A model generated the notes under the pieces. It saw only the letters and a list, made by a program, of their open reading frames with translations, searched no databases and was not told where the DNA came from. Made by a program: the position numbers and the translations under genes. From Maribacter luteus (lineage in GTDB: Bacteria > Bacteroidota > Bacteroidia > Flavobacteriales > Flavobacteriaceae), in NCBI RefSeq assembly GCF_009674825.1, contig NZ_WKJH01000005.1, forward strand, positions 186,001 to 250,000: a stretch of 64,000 bases of DNA, read 5' to 3'. The first letter of the stretch is position 1, and every line of letters starts with the position of its first letter. Below, piece by piece: positions 9,419 to 17,829 of this stretch.

Positions 9419-9526
9419 TTAAATCATGAATAATTTTTTAATCAATAAAACTATGCCGTGATAAAAATCATTTTTGTAAACTAAAATCTCATTTTCATTT
9501 GAAGGGTGGTTAATTTGGGCATCCAT
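9419..9526 (-). CDS. Possible 35-residue small protein
   Basis: ATG-initiated frame of 35 codons with a polar N-terminal half (DAQINHPSNENE) and a hydrophobic, lysine-containing C-terminal half (GIVLLIKKLFMI). Its ATG follows the stop of the preceding 22-codon frame after a single base, and the perfect terminator at 9364-9400 comes 25 bases after its stop. This arrangement suggests a compact transcription unit, but I recognise no family. It could also be a leader peptide for the GNAT gene or chance. Confidence 0.35.
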   Translation of the reverse strand: MDAQINHPSNENEILVYKNDFYHGIVLLIKKLFMI

Positions 9527-9527
9527 A

Positions 9528-9596
9528 TTAATTAGGTTTGGGGATAGATTTATACTTATTGATTTCTTCACCATAAATATAATTCAAAACACCCAT
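9528..9596 (-). CDS. Possible 22-residue small protein or leader peptide
   Basis: ATG-initiated frame of 22 codons (begins MGVLNYIYGEEINKYK), one base away from the next small frame. Upstream of it is a direct repeat of TTGTTGTGAA (9610-9619 and 9631-9640 region). No family recognised; existence as a gene rests only on spacing and the downstream terminator. Confidence 0.28.
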   Translation of the reverse strand: MGVLNYIYGEEINKYKSIPKPN

Positions 9597-9608
9597 TTTC
9601 CCTAAAAT

Positions 9609-9640
9609 ATTGTTGTGAATTACACTGAAATTGTTGTGAA
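9609..9640. repeat. Direct repeat TTGTTGTGAA, about 21 bases apart
   Basis: Two copies of ATTGTTGTGAA in the same orientation, spaced about two helical turns, between the end of scoB and the two tiny minus-strand frames. The spacing is typical of a direct-repeat operator. No regulator can be assigned. Confidence 0.45.
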
Positions 9641-9686
9641 AAATTCGAAAAACAAATTTTATCGATGAACTACCTGAAAATAGGCT

Positions 9687-10340
9687 TCAAATATTCATTT
9701 CCGGAACTTCCCTATCAACGATCAATCGCCCCTCAGTTGCCCTTTTTATGACCTCAACTGTAACTCCCGGTGCCCTTTCCAACAGCTTAAAACCTTCATT
9801 GGTAACCTCGAGTACGGCAAGGTTAGTGACTATCTTTTTTACACAACCAACACCCGTTAAGGGTAGTGTGCATTTTTTAAGCAATTTTGATTTTCCGGCC
9901 CTATTGGTATGCATCATTGCCACAATGATATTTTCAGCAGATGCAACCAAATCCATTGCCCCTCCCATACCTTTGACCATTTTACCCGGAATTTTCCAAT
10001 TGGCAATATCACCGTTCTCAGCAACTTCCATGGCCCCTAAAATAGTCAAATCTACATGTCTACCCCTGATCATAGCAAAACTTGTGGCAGAATCAAAGAA
10101 CGAAGCTCCTGGCAAGGTGGTAATCGTTTGCTTACCTGCATTAATGATATCGGCATCCTCTTGACCCTCAAAAGGAAAAGGACCCATACCTAATACCCCG
10201 TTCTCACTTTGGAACTCCACACTAATATCATTCCTGACATAGTTGGCCACTAGGGTAGGAATACCTATCCCGAGATTAACATAATACCCGTCCTTGACTT
10301 CTTTTGCAATACGCTTTGCGATACCATTCTTGTCTAACAT
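9687..10340 (-). CDS. scoB: 3-oxoacid CoA-transferase subunit B
   Basis: A 217-residue beta subunit of a class I CoA transferase. The catalytic glutamate is expected in SENGVLGMGPF near residue 44. Together with subunit A it moves CoA from succinyl-CoA to acetoacetate or a related 3-oxoacid, feeding ketone bodies into the TCA cycle. The start overlaps the last base of scoA, so the pair is cotranslated. The exact 3-oxoacid (acetoacetate or 3-oxoadipate) cannot be decided from the sequence; the acetoacetate enzyme is the more common in this group. Confidence 0.92.
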   Translation of the reverse strand: MLDKNGIAKRIAKEVKDGYYVNLGIGIPTLVANYVRNDISVEFQSENGVLGMGPFPFEGQEDADIINAGKQTITTLPGASFFDSATSFAMIRGRHVDLTILGAMEVAENGDIANWKIPGKMVKGMGGAMDLVASAENIIVAMMHTNRAGKSKLLKKCTLPLTGVGCVKKIVTNLAVLEVTNEGFKLLERAPGVTVEVIKRATEGRLIVDREVPEMNI

Positions 10341-11041
10341 CAGTTTCTTGGTCTTACTGTTCGTTGTTCAATTCTCTTCTCATACTTTTCCCCTTGGAAT
10401 ATACGTTGTACGAATATTCCCGGTACATGGATTTCATTTGGATCTAAGGAGCCCGCCGGTACCAACTCTTCAACTTCCGCTACCGTTATTTTGGCCGCAC
10501 CACACATACACGGATTAAAATTACGCGCCGTACCTTTAAAAATCAAGTTTCCCGCTTCATCCCCCTTCCATGCCTTTACGAATGAGAAATCGGCCTCAAA
10601 AGCCTTCTCCAAGACGTACATCTTACCATTGAATTCCCTTGTTTCTTTACCCTCGGCAACCTCGGTACCGTAACCAGCTGGAGTATAAAAGGCAGGGAAA
10701 CCGGCTTGTGCCGCCCTGCATTTTTCCGCCAACGTTCCTTGAGGGGTAAGTTCAACTTCCAATTCACCACTCAACATTTGACGTTCAAACTCATCGTTCT
10801 CCCCTACATAGGAAGATATCATCTTTTTAATCTGTTTATTTTGTAAAAGTAGTCCCAATCCAAAATCATCGACACCTGCATTATTTGAAATGCAATAAAG
10901 ACCGCTGACTTGTAACCGAACCAATTCCGATATCGCATTCTCGGGTATTCCACACAATCCAAAACCGCCAAGCATCAAAGTCATTCCATCTTTGACCCCT
11001 TTTAAGGCATCTTGAACATTATCTACTGTTTTACGAATCAT
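10340..11041 (-). CDS. scoA: 3-oxoacid CoA-transferase subunit A
   Basis: A 233-residue alpha subunit with the glycine-rich CoA-binding segment [13 protein letters not shown] near residue 26 and the typical [28 protein letters not shown] stretch (about residues 99-126). It precedes scoB on the same strand with a one-base overlap. No regulator lies next to the pair. Confidence 0.93.
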   Translation of the reverse strand: MIRKTVDNVQDALKGVKDGMTLMLGGFGLCGIPENAISELVRLQVSGLYCISNNAGVDDFGLGLLLQNKQIKKMISSYVGENDEFERQMLSGELEVELTPQGTLAEKCRAAQAGFPAFYTPAGYGTEVAEGKETREFNGKMYVLEKAFEADFSFVKAWKGDEAGNLIFKGTARNFNPCMCGAAKITVAEVEELVPAGSLDPNEIHVPGIFVQRIFQGEKYEKRIEQRTVRPRN

Positions 11042-11104
11042 AATATCCTTCTATTCAATTGATAATCAGAAAAAATCCATTGATACTAAAATAAGGTTTT
11101 AAAA

Positions 11105-11143
11105 AGAAAATGCCCTTAACTTTAATTAAAAAGTAAGGGCATT
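11105..11143 (-). terminator. Terminator downstream of the PBP1A-gldH-PSP1 unit
   Basis: Stem AATGCCCTTA/TAAGGGCATT (11109-11118 and 11134-11143) with a 15-base loop, followed in the minus direction by a T-rich run. It lies 30 bases beyond the PBP1A stop. Confidence 0.75.
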
Positions 11144-11172
11144 CACTTCTGTGCCTTAAATAAACCGAAGGT

Positions 11173-13533
11173 TCAGAAATCTAAGTCATCAAGGTCATCA
11201 TCTAAATCCTTTTCCGTATCAGCGTCATCCGCAGGTTTGGAACAATCCAAATTAATGGACATATTTTCAGGTTCTGCAAATGCACCATCAGAGACCCCTA
11301 AATCCTTATCTGCGTAATTCTTTTTCATATATAATCCCCAAATAGGTAAGGCCATTGATGCTCCCTGCCCATAAGTGATTGTTTTAAAATGTACAGACCG
11401 GTCATCACCACCGACCCATACACCGGTGACCAAATTTGGAACCATACCCATAAACCAGCCATCACTATTGTTCTGGGTAGTACCTGTTTTACCGGCTATC
11501 GGATTTTTAAATTCATAGGGGTACCCGGTAATGATCTCTTTATACTCAGGACGCCATTTATCATAGCCCGTAGTACGTAACCGTGTTCCTGAACCTCCTT
11601 GGGTAACTCCTTCCATAAGATTGACCATGGCGTAGGCCACTTCCTTACTCAAAACATCCTTGGTTTCCGGTACATACTCATACAACACGGTTCCGTTCTT
11701 ATCCTCGATACGGGTAACCATTACAGGTTTTACGTATACTCCTTGGTTGGCGAAAGCCCCATAGGCACCTACCATTTCATAAACACTAAGGTCGGGTGTC
11801 CCCAAGGCAATCGAAGGTACTTCGGGAATCTCACTTGTAATCCCAAGGTTCTTCACAATCGAAACAACGGATTTAGGCCCTACCCGGTCTATCAATTGGG
11901 CCGTCACACTATTTTTGGAATTGGCCAATGCCCTTTTCAATGTATACATCTCACCGGAATATTTACCTTCGGAGTTTTTAGGGCACCAAGGTTCCGGGTT
12001 CCCGTGCTTTTCCGCCTCTATACAATACTGCGTATCCGGTAGTTCATAACATGGGGATAACCTTAATTGATCTATAGCCGCAGCGTAAACAAAAGGTTTG
12101 AAAGTGGACCCTGCTTGTCGCGCACCTTGATACACATTGTCATATTGAAAATGCCTATAATCAACACCACCTACCCAAGCCTTTACGTGGCCTGTTTGGG
12201 GTTCCATGGACATCATTGCCGTTCTTAGGAACGATTTATAATATCGAATTGAGTCCATAGGGGTCATTATCGTATCCTTTTCATGGGAATCACTGTTCCA
12301 ATCAAAGACGGTCATCTCTGTTTTCTTTGTGAATGAACTACGTATATCCTTTTCTGATTTGCCCTGTCTTTTCATTTGGCGCCACCGATCGGAATTCTTC
12401 ATGGCACGCTCGATGATATTGTCTATTTCCGATTTATCCAAATCCAGGAAAGGGGCCGTTTTATTACGATCGGGTGTGTTTTGATGGAAAAATTCTGCCT
12501 GTAAGCGCTTCATATGTTCTTGTACCGCTTCTTCAGCATTGGCTTGCATTCGGGAATCGACGGTAGTATAGATCTTCAATCCATCCAAATAAAGACTCCA
12601 TTTGTCCCGTTCTCCTTCAACAGCGGGTTTTGGATTTTTTTTGATCCAGTCGTTCATGAAACCTTGTAGATACATCCTAAAATAAGTTGCCAATCCTTCA
12701 CGGTGGTTCTCGGGATTGAAATGTACTTGCATTTCCAAAGCCTGTAAAGAATCTTTTTCCTGTTCTGTGATATATTCGTATTTGGCCATTTGGGCCAATA
12801 CGGTATTCCTTCTATTGAAAACCAGTTCTTCCCGTCTTAACGGATTGTAATATGAAGAATTCTTCAACATACCTACCAGCATAGCGGACTCCTCAATTTT
12901 TAGATCCTTAGGTTCTTTTCCGAAATATATCTTTGAAGCCGAACGAATACCATCAGCCGCATATCCGAAATCGTAAACATTCAAGTACATGGCAATGATC
13001 TCGTCTTTGGTATACTGCCTTTCCAGACGTGTGGCCAAAACCCATTCCTTTAATTTTTGAAGTATCGCTTGGGTCTTTTTCTCCTTCTCACGGGCCCCAA
13101 TGAACAACTGACGTGCCAACTGTTGTGAAATGGTACTAGCCCCCCCCTTTTTTCCTAAATAAGCAAACGCCCTTAAAGTTCCCCTGGCATCTATTCCCGA
13201 ATGTTCATAAAAACGTGCATCTTCAGTCGCAATCAACGCATTGACCAAATTCTCCGGTAAATCGTCAAACTTGATTGGGGTTCTATTATCATCCAAATAG
13301 AACTTTCCAAGGGTTTCCCCATCAGAAGAGAAAATTTCAGATGCCAAATTGGTCTGTGGGTTCTCCAAATACTCAAAAGGAGGCAGTTCGCCAAAAACTC
13401 CCCAAGAGGCCAGTTGAAACAACAATGCCCCGGAAAGAACACCCAAAGTGAACAAGATCCAGAACCATTTAACAAATTTAGAAAAGCCTTTATTGGTGGT
13501 TTTCTTTTTGGCCTTCACCGTTTTTTTACTCAT
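11173..13533 (-). CDS. Penicillin-binding protein 1A (bifunctional transglycosylase/transpeptidase)
   Basis: A 786-residue class A penicillin-binding protein. It has a short cytoplasmic lysine-rich N-terminus, one membrane helix (about residues 22-46), a GT51 glycosyltransferase domain (EDARFYEHSGID, STISQQLARQLF) and a transpeptidase domain with the active-site SxxK motif in GSTFKPFVYAAA, SKN in NSKNS and KTGTT. It polymerises and crosslinks peptidoglycan in the periplasm. The C-terminal tail is strongly acidic. Its start overlaps the end of gldH by 8 bases. Confidence 0.94.
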   Translation of the reverse strand: MSKKTVKAKKKTTNKGFSKFVKWFWILFTLGVLSGALLFQLASWGVFGELPPFEYLENPQTNLASEIFSSDGETLGKFYLDDNRTPIKFDDLPENLVNALIATEDARFYEHSGIDARGTLRAFAYLGKKGGASTISQQLARQLFIGAREKEKKTQAILQKLKEWVLATRLERQYTKDEIIAMYLNVYDFGYAADGIRSASKIYFGKEPKDLKIEESAMLVGMLKNSSYYNPLRREELVFNRRNTVLAQMAKYEYITEQEKDSLQALEMQVHFNPENHREGLATYFRMYLQGFMNDWIKKNPKPAVEGERDKWSLYLDGLKIYTTVDSRMQANAEEAVQEHMKRLQAEFFHQNTPDRNKTAPFLDLDKSEIDNIIERAMKNSDRWRQMKRQGKSEKDIRSSFTKKTEMTVFDWNSDSHEKDTIMTPMDSIRYYKSFLRTAMMSMEPQTGHVKAWVGGVDYRHFQYDNVYQGARQAGSTFKPFVYAAAIDQLRLSPCYELPDTQYCIEAEKHGNPEPWCPKNSEGKYSGEMYTLKRALANSKNSVTAQLIDRVGPKSVVSIVKNLGITSEIPEVPSIALGTPDLSVYEMVGAYGAFANQGVYVKPVMVTRIEDKNGTVLYEYVPETKDVLSKEVAYAMVNLMEGVTQGGSGTRLRTTGYDKWRPEYKEIITGYPYEFKNPIAGKTGTTQNNSDGWFMGMVPNLVTGVWVGGDDRSVHFKTITYGQGASMALPIWGLYMKKNYADKDLGVSDGAFAEPENMSINLDCSKPADDADTEKDLDDDLDDLDF

Positions 13534-14011
13534 TACTCTTTACTATTTCAAATCCTACATCGGTAATACCCTCGAGGTTAATGATACCATCAACATTGCC
13601 ATTTTTACGCATGGCTTGGGATAAGCGTAATGTATATACGCCAGAAGAAGGAAAAACGATGTTTTCCTTATACCATAATTTATTTTCCTTGATGCTTCCA
13701 TAACCTTTACCAAGCCATGTGCCGTCAGGTTCTGCCATAATATACTCTAAAGTATCGGTAACGGTTTCTCCATTTGGATAATCCAGTGCGGCGATAATAA
13801 AAAGGTTGCTATAAGGAAATGTATTATCGTTTCGAACATTAATGAACATATGGTGTTTTTGAATCGTATCCAATCCTGAGAAATTAAACTCCATTATACT
13901 ATCCTTGTTCCATGAACCGTTTTCAGTGGGTTTAAATTCTGTTTTTACGATGGAATTGTTACAGGAAACCATAAAAACAATCCCAATAAATGCCAATATT
14001 CCCCTAAGCAT
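13526..14011 (-). CDS. gldH: Gliding motility lipoprotein GldH
   Basis: A 161-residue lipoprotein. I place the start at 14011 because the protein then begins with a clear signal (MLRGILAFIGIVFMVSC, lipidated Cys17); the longer frame would add 25 residues before it without purpose. Size, sequence style and the genomic setting beside PSP1 and PBP1A match GldH, one of the lipoproteins needed for flavobacterial gliding. It overlaps PSP1 by 8 bases and PBP1A by 8 bases. Its molecular role is not established. Confidence 0.82.
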   Translation of the reverse strand: MLRGILAFIGIVFMVSCNNSIVKTEFKPTENGSWNKDSIMEFNFSGLDTIQKHHMFINVRNDNTFPYSNLFIIAALDYPNGETVTDTLEYIMAEPDGTWLGKGYGSIKENKLWYKENIVFPSSGVYTLRLSQAMRKNGNVDGIINLEGITDVGFEIVKSNE

Positions 14012-15167
14012 TATTCTGACGTTTTTTTCTGTTATTTCTCCTTTTCTTATTCTTGTTTCTGTTATTCCGTCGTTTGGGTTTATCAAAACGCGTTAAACTA
14101 TCTTGGCCAACTACATTCTCGAAGACCACCTTTTCCTCAACAATATTGTCAACAGCATACTCCTCTAGGCTTGTTACCTTTTCTTTCTTTTTGTTCTTGC
14201 CGATAATCTCTATGACCTGATCTTTGGAAAGCATATGCCAGTTAGATGGGTCATCTTTATATGAAAACCACAAAGTAGACTTGAAAATATCTGATTTCTG
14301 GCAAAAGGCCATTCCTTTTTCGGTAAACAACTTGGTGTCTTGTGAAGGAAAATCCTTTAATGCCTCTAAATAAAGATCCAGCTCATAGTTGAGACAGCAT
14401 TTCAATTTGCCACATTGCCCTGCCAATTTCTGAGGATTCAACGAGAGCTGTTGGTAACGTGCAGCGGACGTACTCACCGACCTGAAATCTGTTAGCCATG
14501 TTGAACAGCACAATTCCCTTCCACATGAACCAATACCCCCTAAACGCTGTGCTTCTTGGCGATATCCTATTTGGCGCATTTCTATACGAATGCCAAAAGC
14601 CTTTGCCATATCCTTTATCAACTGACGAAAATCGACCCGATCTTCAGCTGTATAATAAAAAGTGGCCTTGGAACCATCTCCTTGGAATTCCACATCAGAG
14701 ATTTTCATCTGCAATTTCAAGATGATGGCTATCTCACGGGAACGTTTCTTTATTTCCTCCTCACGATCTCTTGCCTTTTGCCAAATATCGATATCTTTTT
14801 GGGTAGCCTTACGGTATAATTTGGGGATTTCTTCGGCATTGTCCCGTACCTTTTTCTTTTTCATCTGCACCCTGACCAGTTCACCTGTTAGGGTAACCAT
14901 GCCTATGTCGTGGCCAGATTGGGCTTGTGTGGCCACAATATCACCAATTGAAAGTGTTAGATTTTCCGAATTTCTGAAGAATTCTTTTCTGCTATTTTTA
15001 AATCGGACCTCAACAATGTCGAATGGTTTTTCACCATTTGGTAGTGACATGTTGGAAAGCCAATCAAACACCGTTAATTTATTACAACCATCTGTACCAC
15101 AAGTCCCATTGTTCTTGCAGCCTTTTGGTTGTCCGTCCTTACCGGTTGAACAACTGTTGCAACCCAT
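14004..15167 (-). CDS. PSP1-domain protein (RicT/YaaT homologue) with cysteine-rich N-terminus
   Basis: A 387-residue PSP1-family protein. The core carries the family cysteines in GIGSCGRELCCSTWL and AGQCGKLKCCLNYEL. In Bacillus subtilis the homologue RicT is part of a complex that binds Fe-S clusters and affects RNA processing. This protein adds an N-terminal extension with five more cysteines (positions 3, 6, 17, 23, 28) and a very basic, Asn/Arg/Lys-rich C-terminal tail (last 30 residues) that could contact RNA. It is the first gene of the overlapping PSP1-gldH-PBP1A unit. Confidence 0.86.
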   Translation of the reverse strand: MGCNSCSTGKDGQPKGCKNNGTCGTDGCNKLTVFDWLSNMSLPNGEKPFDIVEVRFKNSRKEFFRNSENLTLSIGDIVATQAQSGHDIGMVTLTGELVRVQMKKKKVRDNAEEIPKLYRKATQKDIDIWQKARDREEEIKKRSREIAIILKLQMKISDVEFQGDGSKATFYYTAEDRVDFRQLIKDMAKAFGIRIEMRQIGYRQEAQRLGGIGSCGRELCCSTWLTDFRSVSTSAARYQQLSLNPQKLAGQCGKLKCCLNYELDLYLEALKDFPSQDTKLFTEKGMAFCQKSDIFKSTLWFSYKDDPSNWHMLSKDQVIEIIGKNKKKEKVTSLEEYAVDNIVEEKVVFENVVGQDSLTRFDKPKRRNNRNKNKKRRNNRKKRQNNA

Positions 15168-15341
15168 ATTTTGTATGTTGATCCCGAAACGCCATACGAC
15201 AAATCGGGAAAAGGTTCATATTAATCTTATCGGTAAAGGTAGTAAATTTTTAATGTGCTAAAAAGTTATCTCAACTTACACAGGTTCTTCGTTCCTTTGT
15301 TCCTATTTCAAGAAAGTTTAAAATTCTGGATGTTCGTTGAT

Positions 15342-16511
15342 ATGGATAAACAAAAAGGGGTAAGTGACTCCATTCTTTACCTGATGAGTCTTTCCGCAGG
15401 TTTGATCGTAGCAAACCTTTATTACAACCAGCCCTTACTTCACTTGATCTCGAAAAGTTTCGGGGCAACCGAATCTGCCGTGAGCAATGTGGCATTGGCC
15501 ACACAACTGGGCTATGCCGTGGGGTTACTTTTTGTGATTCCACTTGGGGATATGGTTTCCAATAAAAAAATACTGAAAATCGATTTCTCCTTTATGATCA
15601 TTTCTTTAATGGCGGCGGTTTTCTCCACCTCGCTCTGGTTTCTTGTAGCCGCAAGTTTTTTTATCGGTTGTACTTCGGCCTTACCTCAATTATTTGTGCC
15701 TATGGCCGCTCAATTATCGAATCCCCAAAACAGGGGTCGCGCTATAGGGATCGTCATGAGTGGCCTGCTCATCGGTATTTTGGCAAGTCGGGTCATCAGT
15801 GGTTTCATTGGTGAGCAGTTTGGTTGGCGCACCATGTATTTGGTGGCTTCTATAATGATGCTTTTTCTTTTTATAGTTCTAAAGTTAAAACTGCCACAAG
15901 TTGAACCGGTCTATAAGGGCAATTATAGGGATTTGATGAAGTCATTGGTTCATTTTTTTAAAGCAGAACCGTCTTTACGTTTGGCAGCAGTTCGTGGCGG
16001 ACTGTCATTCGCTGGTTTAAGTGCCTTCTGGACTACCTTGGTTTTTCTAATGGAAGATAATTTCGGCTATGGAAGCGGTGTCACCGGAACCTTTGGACTA
16101 GTAGGTGTTGTTGGGGCATTGGCAGCATCCGTTGTCGGAAAATTAAGTGATAAGATGAGCAAAAACCGAATCATAATTACGGCGACACTCATCTTTATTA
16201 TCTCATGGACGGTCTTTTTATTTTCCCATCATTCCATAATCGGCATTATTATTGGCGTTATTTTGATAGACCTTGGACAACAATCGCTTCATATCGCCAA
16301 CCAAAACATCATATTTTCCAAAAACGAAAATGCCCGAAATCGCGTAAATACGGTTTATATGGTAATCTTTTTCATGGGAGGAGCCCTGGGAACGGTTTTA
16401 GGCGCCCTTGCATGGCAACATTTTCGATGGACAGGCGTATCTGTCCTAGGTCTTGCCCTTTCCCTACTTTTGTTATTGGTTCATATGGTCTTTGGCAACA
16501 AAAGGATTTGA
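15342..16511 (+). CDS. MFS transporter (drug/sugar efflux type)
   Basis: About 389 residues from the start chosen at 15342 (MDKQKGVSD), with 12 predicted membrane helices. A longer frame begins at 15255, but its first 29 residues look like untranslated sequence. The N-terminal YLMSLSAGLIVANLYYNQPLL segment is typical of a branch of MFS exporters related to YnfM/AraJ. Substrate unknown. It converges with trhO, their stops 2 bases apart. Confidence 0.85.
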   Translation: MDKQKGVSDSILYLMSLSAGLIVANLYYNQPLLHLISKSFGATESAVSNVALATQLGYAVGLLFVIPLGDMVSNKKILKIDFSFMIISLMAAVFSTSLWFLVAASFFIGCTSALPQLFVPMAAQLSNPQNRGRAIGIVMSGLLIGILASRVISGFIGEQFGWRTMYLVASIMMLFLFIVLKLKLPQVEPVYKGNYRDLMKSLVHFFKAEPSLRLAAVRGGLSFAGLSAFWTTLVFLMEDNFGYGSGVTGTFGLVGVVGALAASVVGKLSDKMSKNRIIITATLIFIISWTVFLFSHHSIIGIIIGVILIDLGQQSLHIANQNIIFSKNENARNRVNTVYMVIFFMGGALGTVLGALAWQHFRWTGVSVLGLALSLLLLLVHMVFGNKRI

Positions 16512-16513
16512 AC

Positions 16514-17545
16514 CTATTTTTTAAACTTCAATACTTGGGACCGCCCTTTTTTGAAAATCTTATTGCTCACCGTTTTTCCTTTTCGCAGTGCCTTTTGCTC
16601 TTCATAGGGCAATGCATGGATTTCTTTGCACTCATTTGAACAACAATCGTTCATTTCTTTGGCACAATCCTCGCATTGGATAAACAACAAGTGACAGGCT
16701 TCATTAGCACAATTTACATGCGTGTCACAAGGTTTGCCACATTGGTGGCATTGTGCGATGATATCCTCGGATATTCGCTCTCCCCTTCGATGATCGAAAA
16801 CAAAATTCTTACCTATGAACTTGTTTTCCAAGTTCTGGTCATTGGCCTGTCTGGCATATTCTATAATACCTCCTTCTAACTGAAAAACGTTCTTAAAACC
16901 TTTATGCTTATAATAGGCACTGGCTTTTTCACAACGGATACCCCCTGTACAGTACATAACCAGTTTCTTATCTTCTTTGAAAGCTTCTAAATCCTTTTCA
17001 ATAATATCCAAAGAATCGCGAAAAGTGTCAACATCGGGAGTTATGGCGTTCTTAAAATGACCTATTTCACTCTCATAATGATTTCGCATGTCAACCAAGA
17101 TCGTATCCGGATCCTCAATAAGTTCATTGAATTTTGCCGCGTTTACGTGAACACCTTTATTGGTAACGTCAAAAGTTTTGTCGTTCAACCCATCGGCCAA
17201 TATTTTCTTCCTGACCTTGACCTTTAATTTCAGAAAAGATTTATTGTCCTGCTCTATAGCGATATTCAACCGTACGTCTTTCAGAAAAGAAATACTATCC
17301 AAATGGTCTTTAAATGCCTCGAAATTCTGGGCTGGAACTGATAATTGGGCATTTATACCCTCATGGGCCACATAAATTCGGCCAAGGACATCGAGTTCGT
17401 TCCAATGAATGAATAAGTGGTTCCGGAAAATAGTCGGATTTCCTATGTGTGCATATTGGTAAAAGGAAATGGTCAGACGTTCCAGTCCGGCCTGTTCAAT
17501 AAGGGCTTCCCTTTCCTTTGCACTTAAAGTATTGTACAGTTGCAT
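16514..17545 (-). CDS. trhO: tRNA uridine(34) hydroxylase TrhO (rhodanese-like)
   Basis: A 343-residue member of the YceA/TrhO family. It has an N-terminal acylphosphatase-like domain, a central rhodanese domain with the active loop CTGGIRC (Cys199-Cys205), and a cysteine-rich C-terminal region (about residues 270-310) expected to bind zinc. In E. coli, TrhO performs the oxygen-dependent hydroxylation of wobble uridine 34, a step towards cmo5U/mo5U in tRNA. Its neighbours, a ferredoxin and a TrhP-like U32 protein, belong to the alternative route to the same modification. Confidence 0.92.
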   Translation of the reverse strand: MQLYNTLSAKEREALIEQAGLERLTISFYQYAHIGNPTIFRNHLFIHWNELDVLGRIYVAHEGINAQLSVPAQNFEAFKDHLDSISFLKDVRLNIAIEQDNKSFLKLKVKVRKKILADGLNDKTFDVTNKGVHVNAAKFNELIEDPDTILVDMRNHYESEIGHFKNAITPDVDTFRDSLDIIEKDLEAFKEDKKLVMYCTGGIRCEKASAYYKHKGFKNVFQLEGGIIEYARQANDQNLENKFIGKNFVFDHRRGERISEDIIAQCHQCGKPCDTHVNCANEACHLLFIQCEDCAKEMNDCCSNECKEIHALPYEEQKALRKGKTVSNKIFKKGRSQVLKFKK

Positions 17546-17582
17546 GCTATACGAATCGTTAAGTTAAAGAATAGTTTTTGGG

Positions 17583-17590
17583 CAAATATA
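17583..17590 (-). promoter_or_regulatory. -7 box of trhO
   Basis: TATATTTG on the minus strand fits TAnnTTTG, placed 38 bases before the trhO start. It indicates that trhO has its own promoter between it and the ferredoxin gene. Confidence 0.5.
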
Positions 17591-17598
17591 AAATAATC

Positions 17599-17829
17599 CT
17601 AGAGTATCTTAGTGGTAATGATTTTAACCGGGCACGCCAATTGGGCTTGTTTACAAGGTTCATAAATTGCATTGTCATGCGATTTAATGGTGAAAAAACC
17701 TTTTTTGTCCGTAGACCTTAGCAAAACACTTTTGCCATCTTTTTTTGACATCTGAAACTGTTCTGGGGCCAATTCAACACAGTAATTACAGCCAATACAT
17801 TTCTTGCGTTGCAGGGTAACGACGACCAT
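17599..17829 (-). CDS. Small single-cluster ferredoxin
   Basis: A 76-residue protein with CIGCNYC (Cys11, 14, 17) and a downstream CP motif (Cys66, with another Cys at 59), sufficient for one [4Fe-4S] cluster. It shares its first base with the last base of the TrhP-like gene, so the two are cotranscribed and probably coupled in translation. It is a natural candidate electron donor for that cluster-containing enzyme (inference). Confidence 0.88.
   Translation of the reverse strand: MVVVTLQRKKCIGCNYCVELAPEQFQMSKKDGKSVLLRSTDKKGFFTIKSHDNAIYEPCKQAQLACPVKIITTKIL

Noticed and set aside
13526-14086. Longer GldH starting at 14086
   Set aside because: It would put 25 polar residues before an otherwise typical lipoprotein signal peptide and overlap PSP1 by over 80 bases.
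14662-15261. 199-codon open frame on the plus strand
   Set aside because: Lies antisense to the PSP1 gene, whose cysteine motifs and tight overlap with gldH show it to be real.
15255-15341. N-terminal extension of the MFS transporter
   Set aside because: The added 29 residues have no match to the family start; MDKQKGVSD at 15342 fits.
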